DNA from: Chitinophagales bacterium
GTDB taxonomy: Bacteria; Bacteroidota; Bacteroidia; Chitinophagales; Chitinophagaceae
Direction of reading: 5' to 3'
DNA length: 64,000 bases
Assembly: GCA_015654595.1 (NCBI GenBank)
Contig: JAATGQ010000142.1
Coordinates: 1-64,000, forward strand
A model generated the notes under the pieces. That model worked only from the letters and a program-made list of their open reading frames with translations, searched no databases and was not told the DNA's origin. Of this stretch, positions 8,426-17,457 are shown in pieces. Position 1 is the first letter of the stretch. Each line of letters starts with the position of its first letter. Both the position numbers and the translations under genes were made by a program.

Positions 8426-9766
8426 TTACAGATCTCTGACGGCCTCTTTAAACTGACGGCCTCTTTCTTCATAATTTTTGAACAGGTCAAAGCTCGCACA
8501 GGCCGGGCTGAGCAGGACGACGTCGCCTTTCGTGGCGAAGTGAAAAGCCGCCTTTACCGCCTCTTCCGCACTTGCCGTGTTAACCATCAACGGAACGTCA
8601 TTCTGGAAGGCTTCATGGATCTTCCGGTTGTCGACACCCATGCAAACAATAGCTTTTACCTTTTCTTTGACCAGGTCACGGATCAGATCATAGTCATTTC
8701 CCTTATCTACACCACCGAGGATCAGGATGGTTGGTTTATCCATACTTTCAAGCGCATACCAGGTGCTGTTCACATTAGTGGCTTTTGAATCGTTGATGAA
8801 CTCTACTCCCCGTACGGTACTGACGTACTCCATACGATGTTCCAGCGCTTCAAAGCTCTGTATGGCTTCGCGGATCTTTTCTTTCCGGATACCGACGGTA
8901 GCCGATGCTATGCCTGCTGCCATAGTGTTATATTGATTGTGGATGCCTTTGAGGGCAAAATCGTAAATGCTCATTTGCAGTTTTTCGCTGGTTGTGCTGA
9001 CATTCATTTGTCCGTTCCTGATAAAGCCGCCTTTATTCGGTTCCTGTTGCATAGTAAATGGGAGGTGGTTAGAGTGAATTTGGAAATGGCCTATATATTG
9101 GTTTATCACAGGATCATCTGCGTTATATATAAAATCGTCATTCGCAGTCTGGTTCATCGTGATCCTGAACTTACTGCGGATGTAATTTTCAAACTTGTAG
9201 TCGTAGCGGTCGAGGTGGTCTTCCGTGATATTGGTCAGGACGGCTACGTCGGGGCGGAAGGTGACGATATCATCCAGCTGGAAGCTGCTGATCTCACACA
9301 CATACCAGGGCTTGGGATCTTCTGCCACCTGGCGGGCAAAGGAATAACCGATATTACCCACCAGCGCACAGTCCAGTCCGCCCTGCCGGCAGATATGATA
9401 GATCAGTGCAGTCGTCGTGCTTTTGCCATTACTGCCGGTGATACCGATGATGCGGCTTTCGCCTTTGTAACGGTAGGCCAGTTCGATCTCGCTGATGACC
9501 GGAATCCCTTTGGCGCGGATTTGCTTTACCAGCTCGTTCTTTTCGGGGATACCTGGGCTCTTCACGATCTCGTCGGCAGCCAATACCCGATCTACAGTAT
9601 GTCCCTTTTCTTCGAACTCGATCTGGTGTTGCTGCAGAGCCTGTCGATAACCGTCTTTCAGCGAACCGCCGTCGGATAAGAACACGTCATACCCCCGGCT
9701 GGCCGCCAGTATAGCTGCGCCAACGCCGCTCTCTCCACCTCCAAGTATGACCATTCGTTTTGACAT
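8426..9766 (-). CDS. murD: UDP-MurNAc-L-Ala--D-Glu ligase MurD
   Basis: MurD adds D-glutamate to UDP-MurNAc-L-Ala. The 446-residue product starts with a Rossmann-type segment MVILGGGESGVGAAILA, then the ATP loop GITGSNGKSTTTAL near residue 113. NITEDHLDRYDYKFENYIRSK is the Mur-ligase central-domain signature containing the metal-ligand histidine. FINDSKATNVNSTWYAL and ILILGGVDKGNDY in the last domain are MurD-specific. A gap of 325 bp separates it from mraY upstream, the largest break in the dcw operon, so it could have a promoter of its own, although none was recognised. Confidence 0.96.
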   Translation of the reverse strand: MSKRMVILGGGESGVGAAILAASRGYDVFLSDGGSLKDGYRQALQQHQIEFEEKGHTVDRVLAADEIVKSPGIPEKNELVKQIRAKGIPVISEIELAYRYKGESRIIGITGSNGKSTTTALIYHICRQGGLDCALVGNIGYSFARQVAEDPKPWYVCEISSFQLDDIVTFRPDVAVLTNITEDHLDRYDYKFENYIRSKFRITMNQTANDDFIYNADDPVINQYIGHFQIHSNHLPFTMQQEPNKGGFIRNGQMNVSTTSEKLQMSIYDFALKGIHNQYNTMAAGIASATVGIRKEKIREAIQSFEALEHRMEYVSTVRGVEFINDSKATNVNSTWYALESMDKPTILILGGVDKGNDYDLIRDLVKEKVKAIVCMGVDNRKIHEAFQNDVPLMVNTASAEEAVKAAFHFATKGDVVLLSPACASFDLFKNYEERGRQFKEAVRDL

Positions 9767-10091
9767 AACATTCTGCTTTTGTACGGATGCGCTCTGGGGC
9801 CACTCCCTGTTTTTTCATGGTTTGGATGATGCCGCAAGGACGGATTTATCGAGGCATTGATGTCTTTTATGGAGGCATCAATGTCTTTTCAATGTTCTCG
9901 ATGAATCCGGCTGCACCGTTTTGAGGGTCGGATTTTAGGTTTTTCAAAAGCATGGACTTTTACTGCACCACAATTCATTTTCATTCGGCCTGCCGAGCTA
10001 AGCTCTGCTCAGGCAGGGTCGGTTCCTCAGGTTCATTCAGCGGGTTTGGTTTTTCATATAAGATTTTCTATATCTCCCTGCTTAGGGGTAA
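9767..10091. repeat. Non-coding gap between mraY and murD with direct repeat and hairpin
   Basis: No gene is visible in these 325 bases. Two features stand out. An imperfect tandem repeat with a 21-bp period lies at 9851-9891 (GAGGCATTGATGTCTTTT then GAGGCATCAATGTCTTTT). A hairpin lies at 9989-10017, with CCTGCCGAGC pairing to GCTCAGGCAGG around one bulged A. A CCTGCCGGCAGG palindrome also occurs at 23990-24001, so the hairpin may belong to a dispersed intergenic family. Confidence 0.5.
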
Positions 10092-11372
10092 TTACCTGAT
10101 CTTTAATGTCGCGATAGCAAATGCCACACATAGGATCGTTACGATCCAAAACCTGGTTACAATTTTACTTTCATGATAGCCTAGCTTCTGGTAATGATGA
10201 TGCAGGGGGCTCATGAGAAAAACCCGTCGACCTTCTCCATATTTCTTCTTCGTATATCTGAAATAAGTGACTTGTATCGTTACGCTGAGTACTTCCACCA
10301 GGAACACACCGCAAAAGATGGGGATTAGCCACTCTTTACGAACAATGATAGCCAGGGCTGCTATAATACCGCCAAGGGTAAGACTCCCCGTGTCTCCCAT
10401 AAATACCTGGGCAGGATAGGCATTGTACCACAGAAATCCCAGACATGCCCCGATCAAAGCGCCGATGAAGATCGACAGTTCACCCAGGTTGGGGATGTAC
10501 ATAATGTTCAGGTACTCGGCGAACCGGATATTACCGCTGGCATAGGCAAATATGCCCAGACAGGCGCCGATGACCGCGCTGGTCCCCGTCGCTAACCCAT
10601 CCAATCCATCGGTGAGGTTTGCCCCATTGGAAACCGCGGTGATGATAAAGATGACGATCAGGATATACAGGACCCAGGATAGATTTCTTATTCCGGCAGG
10701 CAGAAGCTTGGAATAATTAAATTCATGGTTCTTTACAAAGGGAATGGTGGTGATCGGTTCCTTGGCCGGTACAAACACTTTCTTTTCTTTACCCAGCGTA
10801 ACGGTCTTCCAACCAGTCGTATCGGTGGGCAGGGACTGGCCAACATATTCCCGGTAGACCAAGGTATTGCTGTTGAAATAAAGGGTTGCGCCGACCACCA
10901 CTCCAAGGACAACCTGCCCAAGTACTTTGAACCATCCGGCAAGACCGTCTTTGTCTCCTTTTTTATAAGGAACACCCTGTTCCTTGGCAATCCGCTTTGC
11001 CCGCATCTTCAGATAGTCGTCGATAAAACCGATCAATCCAAGCCAGATCGTACTAAAGATCATAAGCCGGATATAGGCTTTATGAAGATCAGCCAGCAGG
11101 AAGGTAGGTATCAGTATAGCCAGGATGATAATAAAACCACCCATCGTAGGCGTTCCTTTCTTTTGTTGTTCGCCGGCAAGTCCCAGGTCGCGAACGGTTT
11201 CCCCGATCTGCTTCTCTACGAGGAAGCGGATGAGCTTTTTTCCAAAGATCATGCTGACAATAAGAGAGAACAGCACAGCCAGCAACACCCGGAAGGTGAT
11301 GAACTGAAACAAAGCGCTGCCGGGCACCTTGATACTATTCTGCTTGAACCATTCAAATAAGTAATACAGCAT
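10092..11372 (-). CDS. mraY: Phospho-MurNAc-pentapeptide transferase MraY
   Basis: MraY transfers phospho-MurNAc-pentapeptide to undecaprenyl phosphate, making lipid I in the membrane. The 426-residue polytopic product contains the family motifs GTPTMGG (near residue 75), the catalytic Asp cluster [36 protein letters not shown], and the MraY-specific histidine motif [11 protein letters not shown] near the C terminus. Compared with the 360 residues of E. coli MraY, it has an extra hydrophilic insert of about 60 residues around residues 165-220 (ending near [14 protein letters not shown]), an insertion seen in Bacteroidota MraY. murE ends 14 bp upstream. Confidence 0.97.
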   Translation of the reverse strand: MLYYLFEWFKQNSIKVPGSALFQFITFRVLLAVLFSLIVSMIFGKKLIRFLVEKQIGETVRDLGLAGEQQKKGTPTMGGFIIILAILIPTFLLADLHKAYIRLMIFSTIWLGLIGFIDDYLKMRAKRIAKEQGVPYKKGDKDGLAGWFKVLGQVVLGVVVGATLYFNSNTLVYREYVGQSLPTDTTGWKTVTLGKEKKVFVPAKEPITTIPFVKNHEFNYSKLLPAGIRNLSWVLYILIVIFIITAVSNGANLTDGLDGLATGTSAVIGACLGIFAYASGNIRFAEYLNIMYIPNLGELSIFIGALIGACLGFLWYNAYPAQVFMGDTGSLTLGGIIAALAIIVRKEWLIPIFCGVFLVEVLSVTIQVTYFRYTKKKYGEGRRVFLMSPLHHHYQKLGYHESKIVTRFWIVTILCVAFAIATLKIR

Positions 11373-11386
11373 GTTGGTCCTGTTAT

Positions 11387-12853
11387 TTATTTATCGAGCA
11401 ACTCGAAAAATTCCAATAAAATTTGTTTATCGTCAAAGGGATACTTCACCCCTTTTATTTCCTGATATTTTTCGTGTCCCTTCCCGGCAATAAGCACGAT
11501 ATCCTCCGGACCTGCCAGGTTAAGAGCCGTCCGTATCGCCTCTTTTCTGTCAGTAATAGAAATATATTTCCTTCTTGCTGCGGTATTCAGCCCTTCTTCC
11601 ATATCCCGGATGATCTGCTCGGGGTCTTCACTACGGGGATTATCGGAAGTAAGGATGGCCTTATCGCTATACTCACAGGCTGCAGCAGCCATGAGCGGAC
11701 GCTTTGTTTTATCCCTATCCACACCGCAGCCAACGACGGTGATGATCCGCTCGTGACCCTTTCTCAACTTCTGGATAGTCGTCAGCACATTGATCAGCGC
11801 ATCGGGCGTATGAGCATAGTCGACGATCCCGATGATCCTGTCCTTTGGAGACAACACATAATCGAACCTCCCCTCCGCACCGGTAAGCGTACTAAGTACC
11901 CTGAGCACCTCCCCCTTGTCTTCTCCCAAACAAATGGCTGCACCATAGACGGCCAAAAGATTATATGCATTAAATTCCCCGATCAACCTGAAATGAACTT
12001 CCTGGTCGTTGACGCTCATGATCAAACCCGTCAAATTGTTTTCCAGTATCCGGCCCTTGAATTCCGCTAACGTTTTCAGGCTGTAGAAATACTTTTTCGC
12101 GTTGGTATTCTGCAACATGACGGCGCCTCTCTTATCATCCGCATTGGAGATCGCAAAGGCGTCAGAAGACAGCGAATCAAAGAAGGATTTCTTTACTCTT
12201 ATATATTCCTCGAATGTCTTGTGATAATCGAGGTGATCATGGGTGATATTACTGAATAGTCCGCCCGCATACCGGAGCCCAGCGATGCGATGCTGGTGAA
12301 TAGCATGCGAGCTCGTCTCCATAAATGCATGGGTACAACCTGCGTCAACCATTTCCCGGAGCAGCGCATTGAGATGCAGCGGGTCGGGTGTGGTATGCGT
12401 AGCAGGAACGATGCGCTCCCCAATATGATTCTCAACGGTTGAGAGCAGACCACATTTATAACCAAGCCCGGATAACAGCTTATATAATAAAGTGGCGATC
12501 GTCGTCTTTCCGTTGGTGCCCGTAACGCCTACCAACCGCAGCTTTTCAGATGGCTGACCGTAAAAGTTATGGGCGATGACGCCGGCGGCAGCCAGCGAGT
12601 CTTCTACCTGGACATAGGTAACGCCATCCTGCAGGGTCCCGGGCAGCTGTTCGCATACGATGACGGTGGCGCCTGCCGCAATCACGTTAGGAATAAACTG
12701 GTGCCCGTCGGTATGTGTTCCGCGCTGGGCAATAAACAAAGAGCCCGGAGCCGCTTGCCGGGAGTCGGTAAAGAGCGCAGCAACAGTCCTGTCCCTGTCC
12801 CCATGAACAGAGCGGATGCTTACCTTATATAATATGTCCTGCAGATTTGCCAT
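11387..12853 (-). CDS. murE: UDP-MurNAc-tripeptide synthetase MurE
   Basis: MurE adds the third amino acid of the peptide stem. The 488-residue product shows the ATP loop [14 protein letters not shown] near residue 110, the domain-2 signature [17 protein letters not shown], and [14 protein letters not shown]. The motif [13 protein letters not shown] carries the DNPR signature that in known MurE enzymes marks specificity for meso-diaminopimelate instead of L-lysine, so this organism probably has DAP-type peptidoglycan. It lies 17 bp after the ftsI gene and 14 bp before mraY. Confidence 0.97.
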   Translation of the reverse strand: MANLQDILYKVSIRSVHGDRDRTVAALFTDSRQAAPGSLFIAQRGTHTDGHQFIPNVIAAGATVIVCEQLPGTLQDGVTYVQVEDSLAAAGVIAHNFYGQPSEKLRLVGVTGTNGKTTIATLLYKLLSGLGYKCGLLSTVENHIGERIVPATHTTPDPLHLNALLREMVDAGCTHAFMETSSHAIHQHRIAGLRYAGGLFSNITHDHLDYHKTFEEYIRVKKSFFDSLSSDAFAISNADDKRGAVMLQNTNAKKYFYSLKTLAEFKGRILENNLTGLIMSVNDQEVHFRLIGEFNAYNLLAVYGAAICLGEDKGEVLRVLSTLTGAEGRFDYVLSPKDRIIGIVDYAHTPDALINVLTTIQKLRKGHERIITVVGCGVDRDKTKRPLMAAAACEYSDKAILTSDNPRSEDPEQIIRDMEEGLNTAARRKYISITDRKEAIRTALNLAGPEDIVLIAGKGHEKYQEIKGVKYPFDDKQILLEFFELLDK

Positions 12854-12870
12854 ATCCCTTTCGGGTTTTG

Positions 12871-14976
12871 TTAATCCAGTTGAATTAAAATCGTTTCCTT
12901 CTTCCGGTAGGGCGAGCCTGGCTGTATGCTTTGGCTTTTCACCTTTCCGCTGCCGCTGACGGCCACCTTCATATCCATGCTCTCTAATAGAAAAAGCGCG
13001 TCCTTCAATCCCATTCCTTTTACGTCGGGCACGATCTGCTTTGCCACCGTTTCACGGCTGAGGGTGGGCCGTCCCCCCGGCTCAGAAGCATACATCCTTG
13101 CCCAGTCACCTTTCCCGGCACTATCGACATAACCGACGTTCAGCGTGCTTGCAACTTCTTTCAGATCCTTTGTCAGACCGGCATAATAGAACTTGGAGCT
13201 GTCCGGTGTCAGGGTCGGCGTAACGCCGGGACCCGGGTCGGTGCTCATCAGGTGGTCGGCCAGCTCTTTAAAAACGGGCCCGGCTACCGCAGCACCATAG
13301 AATACCTTTGCAAAGGGCTTGTTCTTTATTACGACGATACAGGTATACTTCGGATGATTAGCCGGAAAGTACCCTACAAAGGACGACTGATAAATATGAT
13401 CGGCGTAAGAGCCATTATTCGCTACAAGAGCGGTCCCCGTCTTGCCCGCTACCGTGTAAAAAGAATTCTTGAAGAGCTTCATCGCCGTTCCTTCGGGGGA
13501 AGTACAGACACCTTCCAGACATTCTTTTAACTGCTGCAGCGTACCCGGACTACAGATGTTTTCGATCAGCGTAGTCGGCTGTACCTCACGGACGGTGATC
13601 CCATTTTCCTGTATCGCGCTAACGAGATAAGGCTTCATCATCCGGCCATTGTTGGCGACCGCATTATAAAGGGTCAGCGTTTGCAGCGGCGAAACCAGCA
13701 CTTCATAGCCAAAGGCCATCCAGGGCAGTGTCGTATTCGACCAGGTCCTGGATTTGGGCGATTTGATCACCGGGGACGATTCTCCAAGCAGATCGATACC
13801 GGTACGCTGGTTGAGATGCAGCTTCTTCAAATGTTCTACAAAGCCGCTGGGATTGCCATTGTAATTGGCAACAGCCAGTTTTGCCATGCCAACATTCGAA
13901 CTCAGCTCGAACGCCTCTTTTATTGTAAAGCTCTTATTGTCGTGTGGCTCCGCATCGTAAACAGTACGGCCGGAATACTTCCAGCTTCCGCCTTCCAGGT
14001 TTATGTTGTCGTGGAGAGTAACCTTTTTATCTTCCAATAACGACAACATCGTAGCCAGTTTGAAGGTCGAACCAGGCTCAGTAGCCGTGATCGCATAGTT
14101 GAAATTCTCCCAGTACGATGTGTCGGAGATACCAAGATTGGCGATGGCCTTGATCTTACCCGTAGCTACTTCCATTACGATACAGGTGCCATGCTCTGCG
14201 TTATTGGCGGCCAGCTCCTTTAGCAATGCGTTTTCGGCGATATCCTGGATGTTGACATCGATAGTAGTGATGATATCTTTTCCGTTGACGGACTCTATCT
14301 CATAGCCTTCGACAGGGATATAGGCGCCGCCGGCAATATAACGGACGAGTTTTCGGCCGGTCTCCCCCTTTAGCAAAGTATCATAGGTCCTTTCCAATCC
14401 AACGTTCTGTGCGTTGGTACGGGCAAGACCGACGGTGCGGTTGGCAAGAAGGCCAAACGGGTTAAGCCGCTTGCTTTTAGCTTCTGCAATAAATCCGCTC
14501 TTATTGCGGCCTTCCCGGACAAGCGGGAATTTGCGAAGTTCCTGGTACTGTTCAAACGAAACGTTTGGCTTTAACAGGAAGAAGCGATCGGTATCCTGGT
14601 ACCCTTTCAGCAATATTTTTTTATAAGCACAGGCAGATTCGTCGCCAAAAAGACCGGAAAGACAAATGGAAAGCGAGTCCAGGTTTTCAGTAAACCGTTT
14701 GCCATTCTTTTCCCGAAGACCGTCGGCGCCGAAGTCGATATAAATATTGAAATAGGGAATGGAAGTACTGAGCATGCTGGAGTCGGCACTGTAGATCGTC
14801 CCGCGTTCCGCATCCAGCTCGATGAATTTCTGGTGGAGGCTGTCGCTAAGACCTCTCCAGTAAGCGCCCTGGACACGCTGGATATACACGACTTTGCCCA
14901 GTATCACCAGGCTTAGCGCCGTGATACCGAGAAAGCAGAGGTAGACCCTCCAAAGTATATCCCGTTTGACTTCCAT
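12871..14976 (-). CDS. ftsI: Septal transpeptidase FtsI (PBP3-type) with C-terminal PASTA domain
   Basis: This is a class B penicillin-binding protein that cross-links septal peptidoglycan and partners FtsW. The 701-residue product has an N-terminal transmembrane helix at about residues 9-29, a dimerisation domain starting around ERGTIYSADSS, and a transpeptidase domain with all three active-site motifs: STFK at residues 303-306 (acyl-enzyme serine 303), SSN in LSSNVGMAKL, and KTG in VAGKTGTALV. The last 60 residues begin VPDVKGMGLKDALFLLE and form a PASTA repeat, usual for Bacteroidota and Gram-positive FtsI but absent from E. coli. Only 2 bp separate it from the ftsL-like gene, so the two are probably co-translated. 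Confidence 0.95.
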   Translation of the reverse strand: MEVKRDILWRVYLCFLGITALSLVILGKVVYIQRVQGAYWRGLSDSLHQKFIELDAERGTIYSADSSMLSTSIPYFNIYIDFGADGLREKNGKRFTENLDSLSICLSGLFGDESACAYKKILLKGYQDTDRFFLLKPNVSFEQYQELRKFPLVREGRNKSGFIAEAKSKRLNPFGLLANRTVGLARTNAQNVGLERTYDTLLKGETGRKLVRYIAGGAYIPVEGYEIESVNGKDIITTIDVNIQDIAENALLKELAANNAEHGTCIVMEVATGKIKAIANLGISDTSYWENFNYAITATEPGSTFKLATMLSLLEDKKVTLHDNINLEGGSWKYSGRTVYDAEPHDNKSFTIKEAFELSSNVGMAKLAVANYNGNPSGFVEHLKKLHLNQRTGIDLLGESSPVIKSPKSRTWSNTTLPWMAFGYEVLVSPLQTLTLYNAVANNGRMMKPYLVSAIQENGITVREVQPTTLIENICSPGTLQQLKECLEGVCTSPEGTAMKLFKNSFYTVAGKTGTALVANNGSYADHIYQSSFVGYFPANHPKYTCIVVIKNKPFAKVFYGAAVAGPVFKELADHLMSTDPGPGVTPTLTPDSSKFYYAGLTKDLKEVASTLNVGYVDSAGKGDWARMYASEPGGRPTLSRETVAKQIVPDVKGMGLKDALFLLESMDMKVAVSGSGKVKSQSIQPGSPYRKKETILIQLD

Positions 14977-14978
14977 TT

Positions 14979-15599
14979 TTATTTTTTTACGCTGTCCACC
15001 AACACAAAGGGCGGGCGGGTCAGCTCTTTTAGACCAAAGGGTTCGACGGCTCTGGCCAGTTCGCTTTGTTTGCTTCTGAACATCACTTCGCTTCTCAGCG
15101 TCTTGTACTCATATTGCAATTCTTTCAATTCTTTATTTGTCCGGCTGATATCGCGTGATATCTTATCGGCATAGTGTCCATTATAGATATAAACAACCGC
15201 GAGACCCGCAAGGAACAGAAAGAACATGATGTTCTTCATGACCCAGCGATAACCAACCATCGTGGCGGAGCGACGGGCTTTAGTCGTTGTCCCTGGCTCA
15301 TCGCCGGCTTCGCTATCCCTGGCGGCCTTGTTAGCGCGGCTGCTTTCGGCTGAGCCGTCCCGTTTGTTACGACGCGGAGCCTCTTCAATAGTCTCTTTTT
15401 CTTCAGCAGCCGGAGCAGCTTCGCCTTTGCTGCGGCGCTTCGCCTTCTCTTCCACGGCTGGCACGACAGGCGCAACTTCCCTATTGCCGCGTGCCCCCTT
15501 TTTCGTGGTCAGGTCCGCTGCTTCGGCGGTGACTTCTTGCGAGTCGTCCACCGAATCCTCCCAAGGGGGAAGTCCGTTGTCTTTTACTTTCTTCTTCAT
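14979..15599 (-). CDS. ftsL: FtsL-like divisome protein with long charged N terminus
   Basis: This is a small bitopic protein of 206 residues. The C-terminal half has the FtsL layout: one transmembrane helix (IMFFLFLAGLAVVYIYNG, about residues 125-142) followed by a periplasmic coiled coil (ISRTNKELKELQYEYKTLRS). The N-terminal 115 residues are highly charged and of low complexity, with alternating acidic and Lys/Arg-rich blocks (KRRSKGEAAPAAEEKETIEE), and are probably disordered in the cytoplasm. FtsL of E. coli has only about 35 cytoplasmic residues. Position between rsmH and ftsI is the standard ftsL place. Sequence similarity within FtsL is low, so the call rests on architecture and context. 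Confidence 0.8.
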   Translation of the reverse strand: MKKKVKDNGLPPWEDSVDDSQEVTAEAADLTTKKGARGNREVAPVVPAVEEKAKRRSKGEAAPAAEEKETIEEAPRRNKRDGSAESSRANKAARDSEAGDEPGTTTKARRSATMVGYRWVMKNIMFFLFLAGLAVVYIYNGHYADKISRDISRTNKELKELQYEYKTLRSEVMFRSKQSELARAVEPFGLKELTRPPFVLVDSVKK

Positions 15600-15631
15600 T
15601 CTCGTTCTCTATATCCTGGTCGAATAAAAAT

Positions 15632-16561
15632 TTATAGGCGCTCAGCGACACGAAGCTTTGCACTACGGGATCGCGGATTCTGGCGTAATTCGATATCACC
15701 GGGCGAAACCGGCTTTTTGGTAATCGCTTTTAACAGGAGGGGGGCCACACTTTTACCAAAGGGGTCAGACTGATCTTCATCTTCAAAAGAACCTCTTTTA
15801 AAAAAGTTCTTGACGAGCCGGTCTTCAAGGGAATGGAAGGTGATGATGGCTACACGACCGCCGGGTGACAAAAGACCTGGCGTTTGTTGCAGCATTTCTT
15901 TCAGCGCACCCAACTCATCGTTTACTTCTATGCGTAAAGCCTGGAAGACCTGAGCAAAATACTTATTGGGATTCCCTTTCACCACGCTGTTCAATGCGGC
16001 TTTGAAGTTCGATATCGTTTTTAACGAAACGGAGCGGCGAACCTGAACGATAGTGCGGGCCAGCGTTTTGGCATTGGTTACCTCCCCGAATTGCTCAAAC
16101 AGCAAATGCAGCTGCTGCTCGGAGTAAGTATTGACCACATCATAAGCGGTCAGCGTCTGCCGCTGGTCCATACGCATATCGAGATCGGCATCATAACGGA
16201 AGGAGAATCCGCGGTCGGCTTCGTCGAACTGATGACTGCTGACACCCAGGTCGGCGAGAATACCGTCTACAGGACCCGCATCATGAAGACGCAGAAAGCG
16301 ACCGATATGCCTGAAGTTATGCGGCAGAAACGTAATACGGGAGTCATTGGGAACGTTGGCGCGGGCGTCGCTGTCCTGATCGAAGACAAACAACTTTCCT
16401 TCCGGCCCCAGCCGCTCCAGGATACCCCTGGAATGACCACCACCCCCGAACGTACAGTCGACATAAGTCCCACCCGGAATGATCCGAAGACCGTCGAGTG
16501 TTTCCTGCAGCATTACGGGCAGATGATAGGCCCCTTGATCCTTGTATTCAGGAGTTGTCAT
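15632..16561 (-). CDS. rsmH: 16S rRNA (cytosine-1402-N4) methyltransferase RsmH
   Basis: RsmH (MraW) methylates N4 of C1402 in the 16S rRNA decoding centre with S-adenosylmethionine. The 309-residue product begins with the substrate and SAM region YHLPVMLQETLDGL and GTYVDCTFGGGGHSRGIL. Other family motifs are DGILADLGVSSHQFDEADRGFSF, LDMRMDQRQ, and the C-terminal PGGRVAIITFHSLEDRLVK. It overlaps the end of mraZ by 4 bp, the classic mraZ-mraW pairing at the head of dcw clusters. Confidence 0.97.
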   Translation of the reverse strand: MTTPEYKDQGAYHLPVMLQETLDGLRIIPGGTYVDCTFGGGGHSRGILERLGPEGKLFVFDQDSDARANVPNDSRITFLPHNFRHIGRFLRLHDAGPVDGILADLGVSSHQFDEADRGFSFRYDADLDMRMDQRQTLTAYDVVNTYSEQQLHLLFEQFGEVTNAKTLARTIVQVRRSVSLKTISNFKAALNSVVKGNPNKYFAQVFQALRIEVNDELGALKEMLQQTPGLLSPGGRVAIITFHSLEDRLVKNFFKRGSFEDEDQSDPFGKSVAPLLLKAITKKPVSPGDIELRQNPRSRSAKLRVAERL

Positions 16562-17019
16562 TGTGTGAACCCTCCCGGGTTCATCACCTGCTTAGCCAGG
16601 CTGCTGAATGCTTCCGGTGAAAAAGATTCAAAGAACTGTTGGTACTTACTTTTATCCCAGATTTCTATCTTGTCCAGTGCGGCAACAAGCACGATATCTT
16701 TTTCGAGACCGGCATGTTCTTTCAAATTTGGCGGAACCAACAATCGCCCCGCAGAATCCAGCTCTGCCATCGTCGCTCCATTGAGAAAATATCTCCTGAA
16801 TTGACGAACTTCGGGGTCAAAATCGTTCAACTGGTTTATACGGGCGAAAATCGGCTCCCAGCTTTTCATCGGATACAGACTGAGACATTTTTCAAATCCT
16901 CGATTAATGACAAACTGGGTTGTCCCGTCTTCCGGCAGTTGCTTTTTAAAGCCAACCGGGAGCAGGAAGCGACCTTTCGAGTCGAGGGTTGCTTCATATT
17001 CGCCCAGAAAACCAGTCAT
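16558..17019 (-). CDS. mraZ: Transcriptional regulator MraZ
   Basis: MraZ is a DNA-binding protein of the AbrB-like fold that controls the dcw operon it heads. The 153-residue product has two copies of the family half-domain: the first around GEYEATLDSKGRFLLPVGFK, the second around GATMAELDSAGRLLVPPNLK, both with the DxxGR signature. The start is the ATG complement at 17017-17019. There is no recognisable Shine-Dalgarno sequence. The upstream region holds three 10-bp-spaced copies of a MraZ-box-like sequence, so autoregulation is likely. Confidence 0.96.
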   Translation of the reverse strand: MTGFLGEYEATLDSKGRFLLPVGFKKQLPEDGTTQFVINRGFEKCLSLYPMKSWEPIFARINQLNDFDPEVRQFRRYFLNGATMAELDSAGRLLVPPNLKEHAGLEKDIVLVAALDKIEIWDKSKYQQFFESFSPEAFSSLAKQVMNPGGFTQ

Positions 17020-17054
17020 TTATGAGGAGTTGAATCGAATTACATTAATTACTA

Positions 17055-17081
17055 ACACAAAATAACACATTTTCCCACTTT
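17055..17081 (-). promoter_or_regulatory. Triple MraZ-box-like repeat upstream of mraZ
   Basis: Read on the minus strand the sequence is AAAGTGG-N3-AATGTGT-N3-TTTGTGT, three copies with an exact 10-bp period, ending 36 bp before the mraZ start. Published MraZ operators are 10-bp-periodic repeats of the AAAGTG(T/G)-N3 or TGGGN-N5 type. The first copy matches that consensus exactly and the other two keep the GTG core. Position and period fit an autoregulatory site; binding itself is inferred. Confidence 0.65.
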
Positions 17082-17106
17082 ATATGGGAAATTTGAAAAA
17101 TTTAAT

Positions 17107-17232
17107 TTTTCCACAGCAGTGCATTACCCATGCGGAACTGGGCTTGTATTAGATCTTGAGAATCAGGACGATGCTTTTTTGAGAACGAAGCTGTGCAGAA
17201 GCTGTGAATAGCGGTGGAAAAACTGTGAACAA
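17107..17232. promoter_or_regulatory. Cluster of DnaA-box-like 9-mers, helically phased
   Basis: TTTTCCACA at 17107-17115 (plus strand) fits the DnaA-box consensus TTWTNCACA. On the minus strand four 8-of-9 matches follow each other: TTCTGCACA (17200-17192), CTATTCACA (17211-17203), TTTTCCACC (17221-17213) and TTGTTCACA (17232-17224). Their starts are 11, 10 and 11 bp apart, so all lie on one face of the helix. A strongly AT-rich stretch (17030-17110) adjoins. The rest of the 17020-17457 gap holds the MraZ-box repeat and a terminator and no gene. Confidence 0.5.
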
Positions 17233-17360
17233 ACCTGGGGATATACCCATTTTTTGTAAAATGCTCCTGGTTATGTTGAAGTTTATCGAAAGTCAACAAT
17301 TACCCCATCCTCTCCCGGCAATCCAACTTGCTCCTCTTTGCCTTAACGGGGTAAAAAAAT

Positions 17361-17390
17361 GAAAAAACCGGCAAATTTTGGTTTGCCGGT
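17361..17390 (-). terminator. Intrinsic terminator of the GH13 gene
   Basis: ACCGGCAAA (17367-17375) pairs perfectly with TTTGCCGGT (17382-17390) around a 6-nt loop. On the minus strand the stem is followed by TTTTTTC and another T-rich run. It lies 68 bp after the stop of the GH13 gene and separates that gene from the dcw operon. Confidence 0.85.
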
Positions 17391-17457
17391 GGGACTTCGT
17401 GGGAGGAATCCGATCCGGCATCAGAAACCCGGATCGAATGGAAAGACCAGAATAGCT

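Noticed and set aside
17102-17299. Minus-strand frame of 65 codons upstream of mraZ
   Set aside because: It overlaps the DnaA-box-like array and AT-rich leader, and its sequence resembles no protein.
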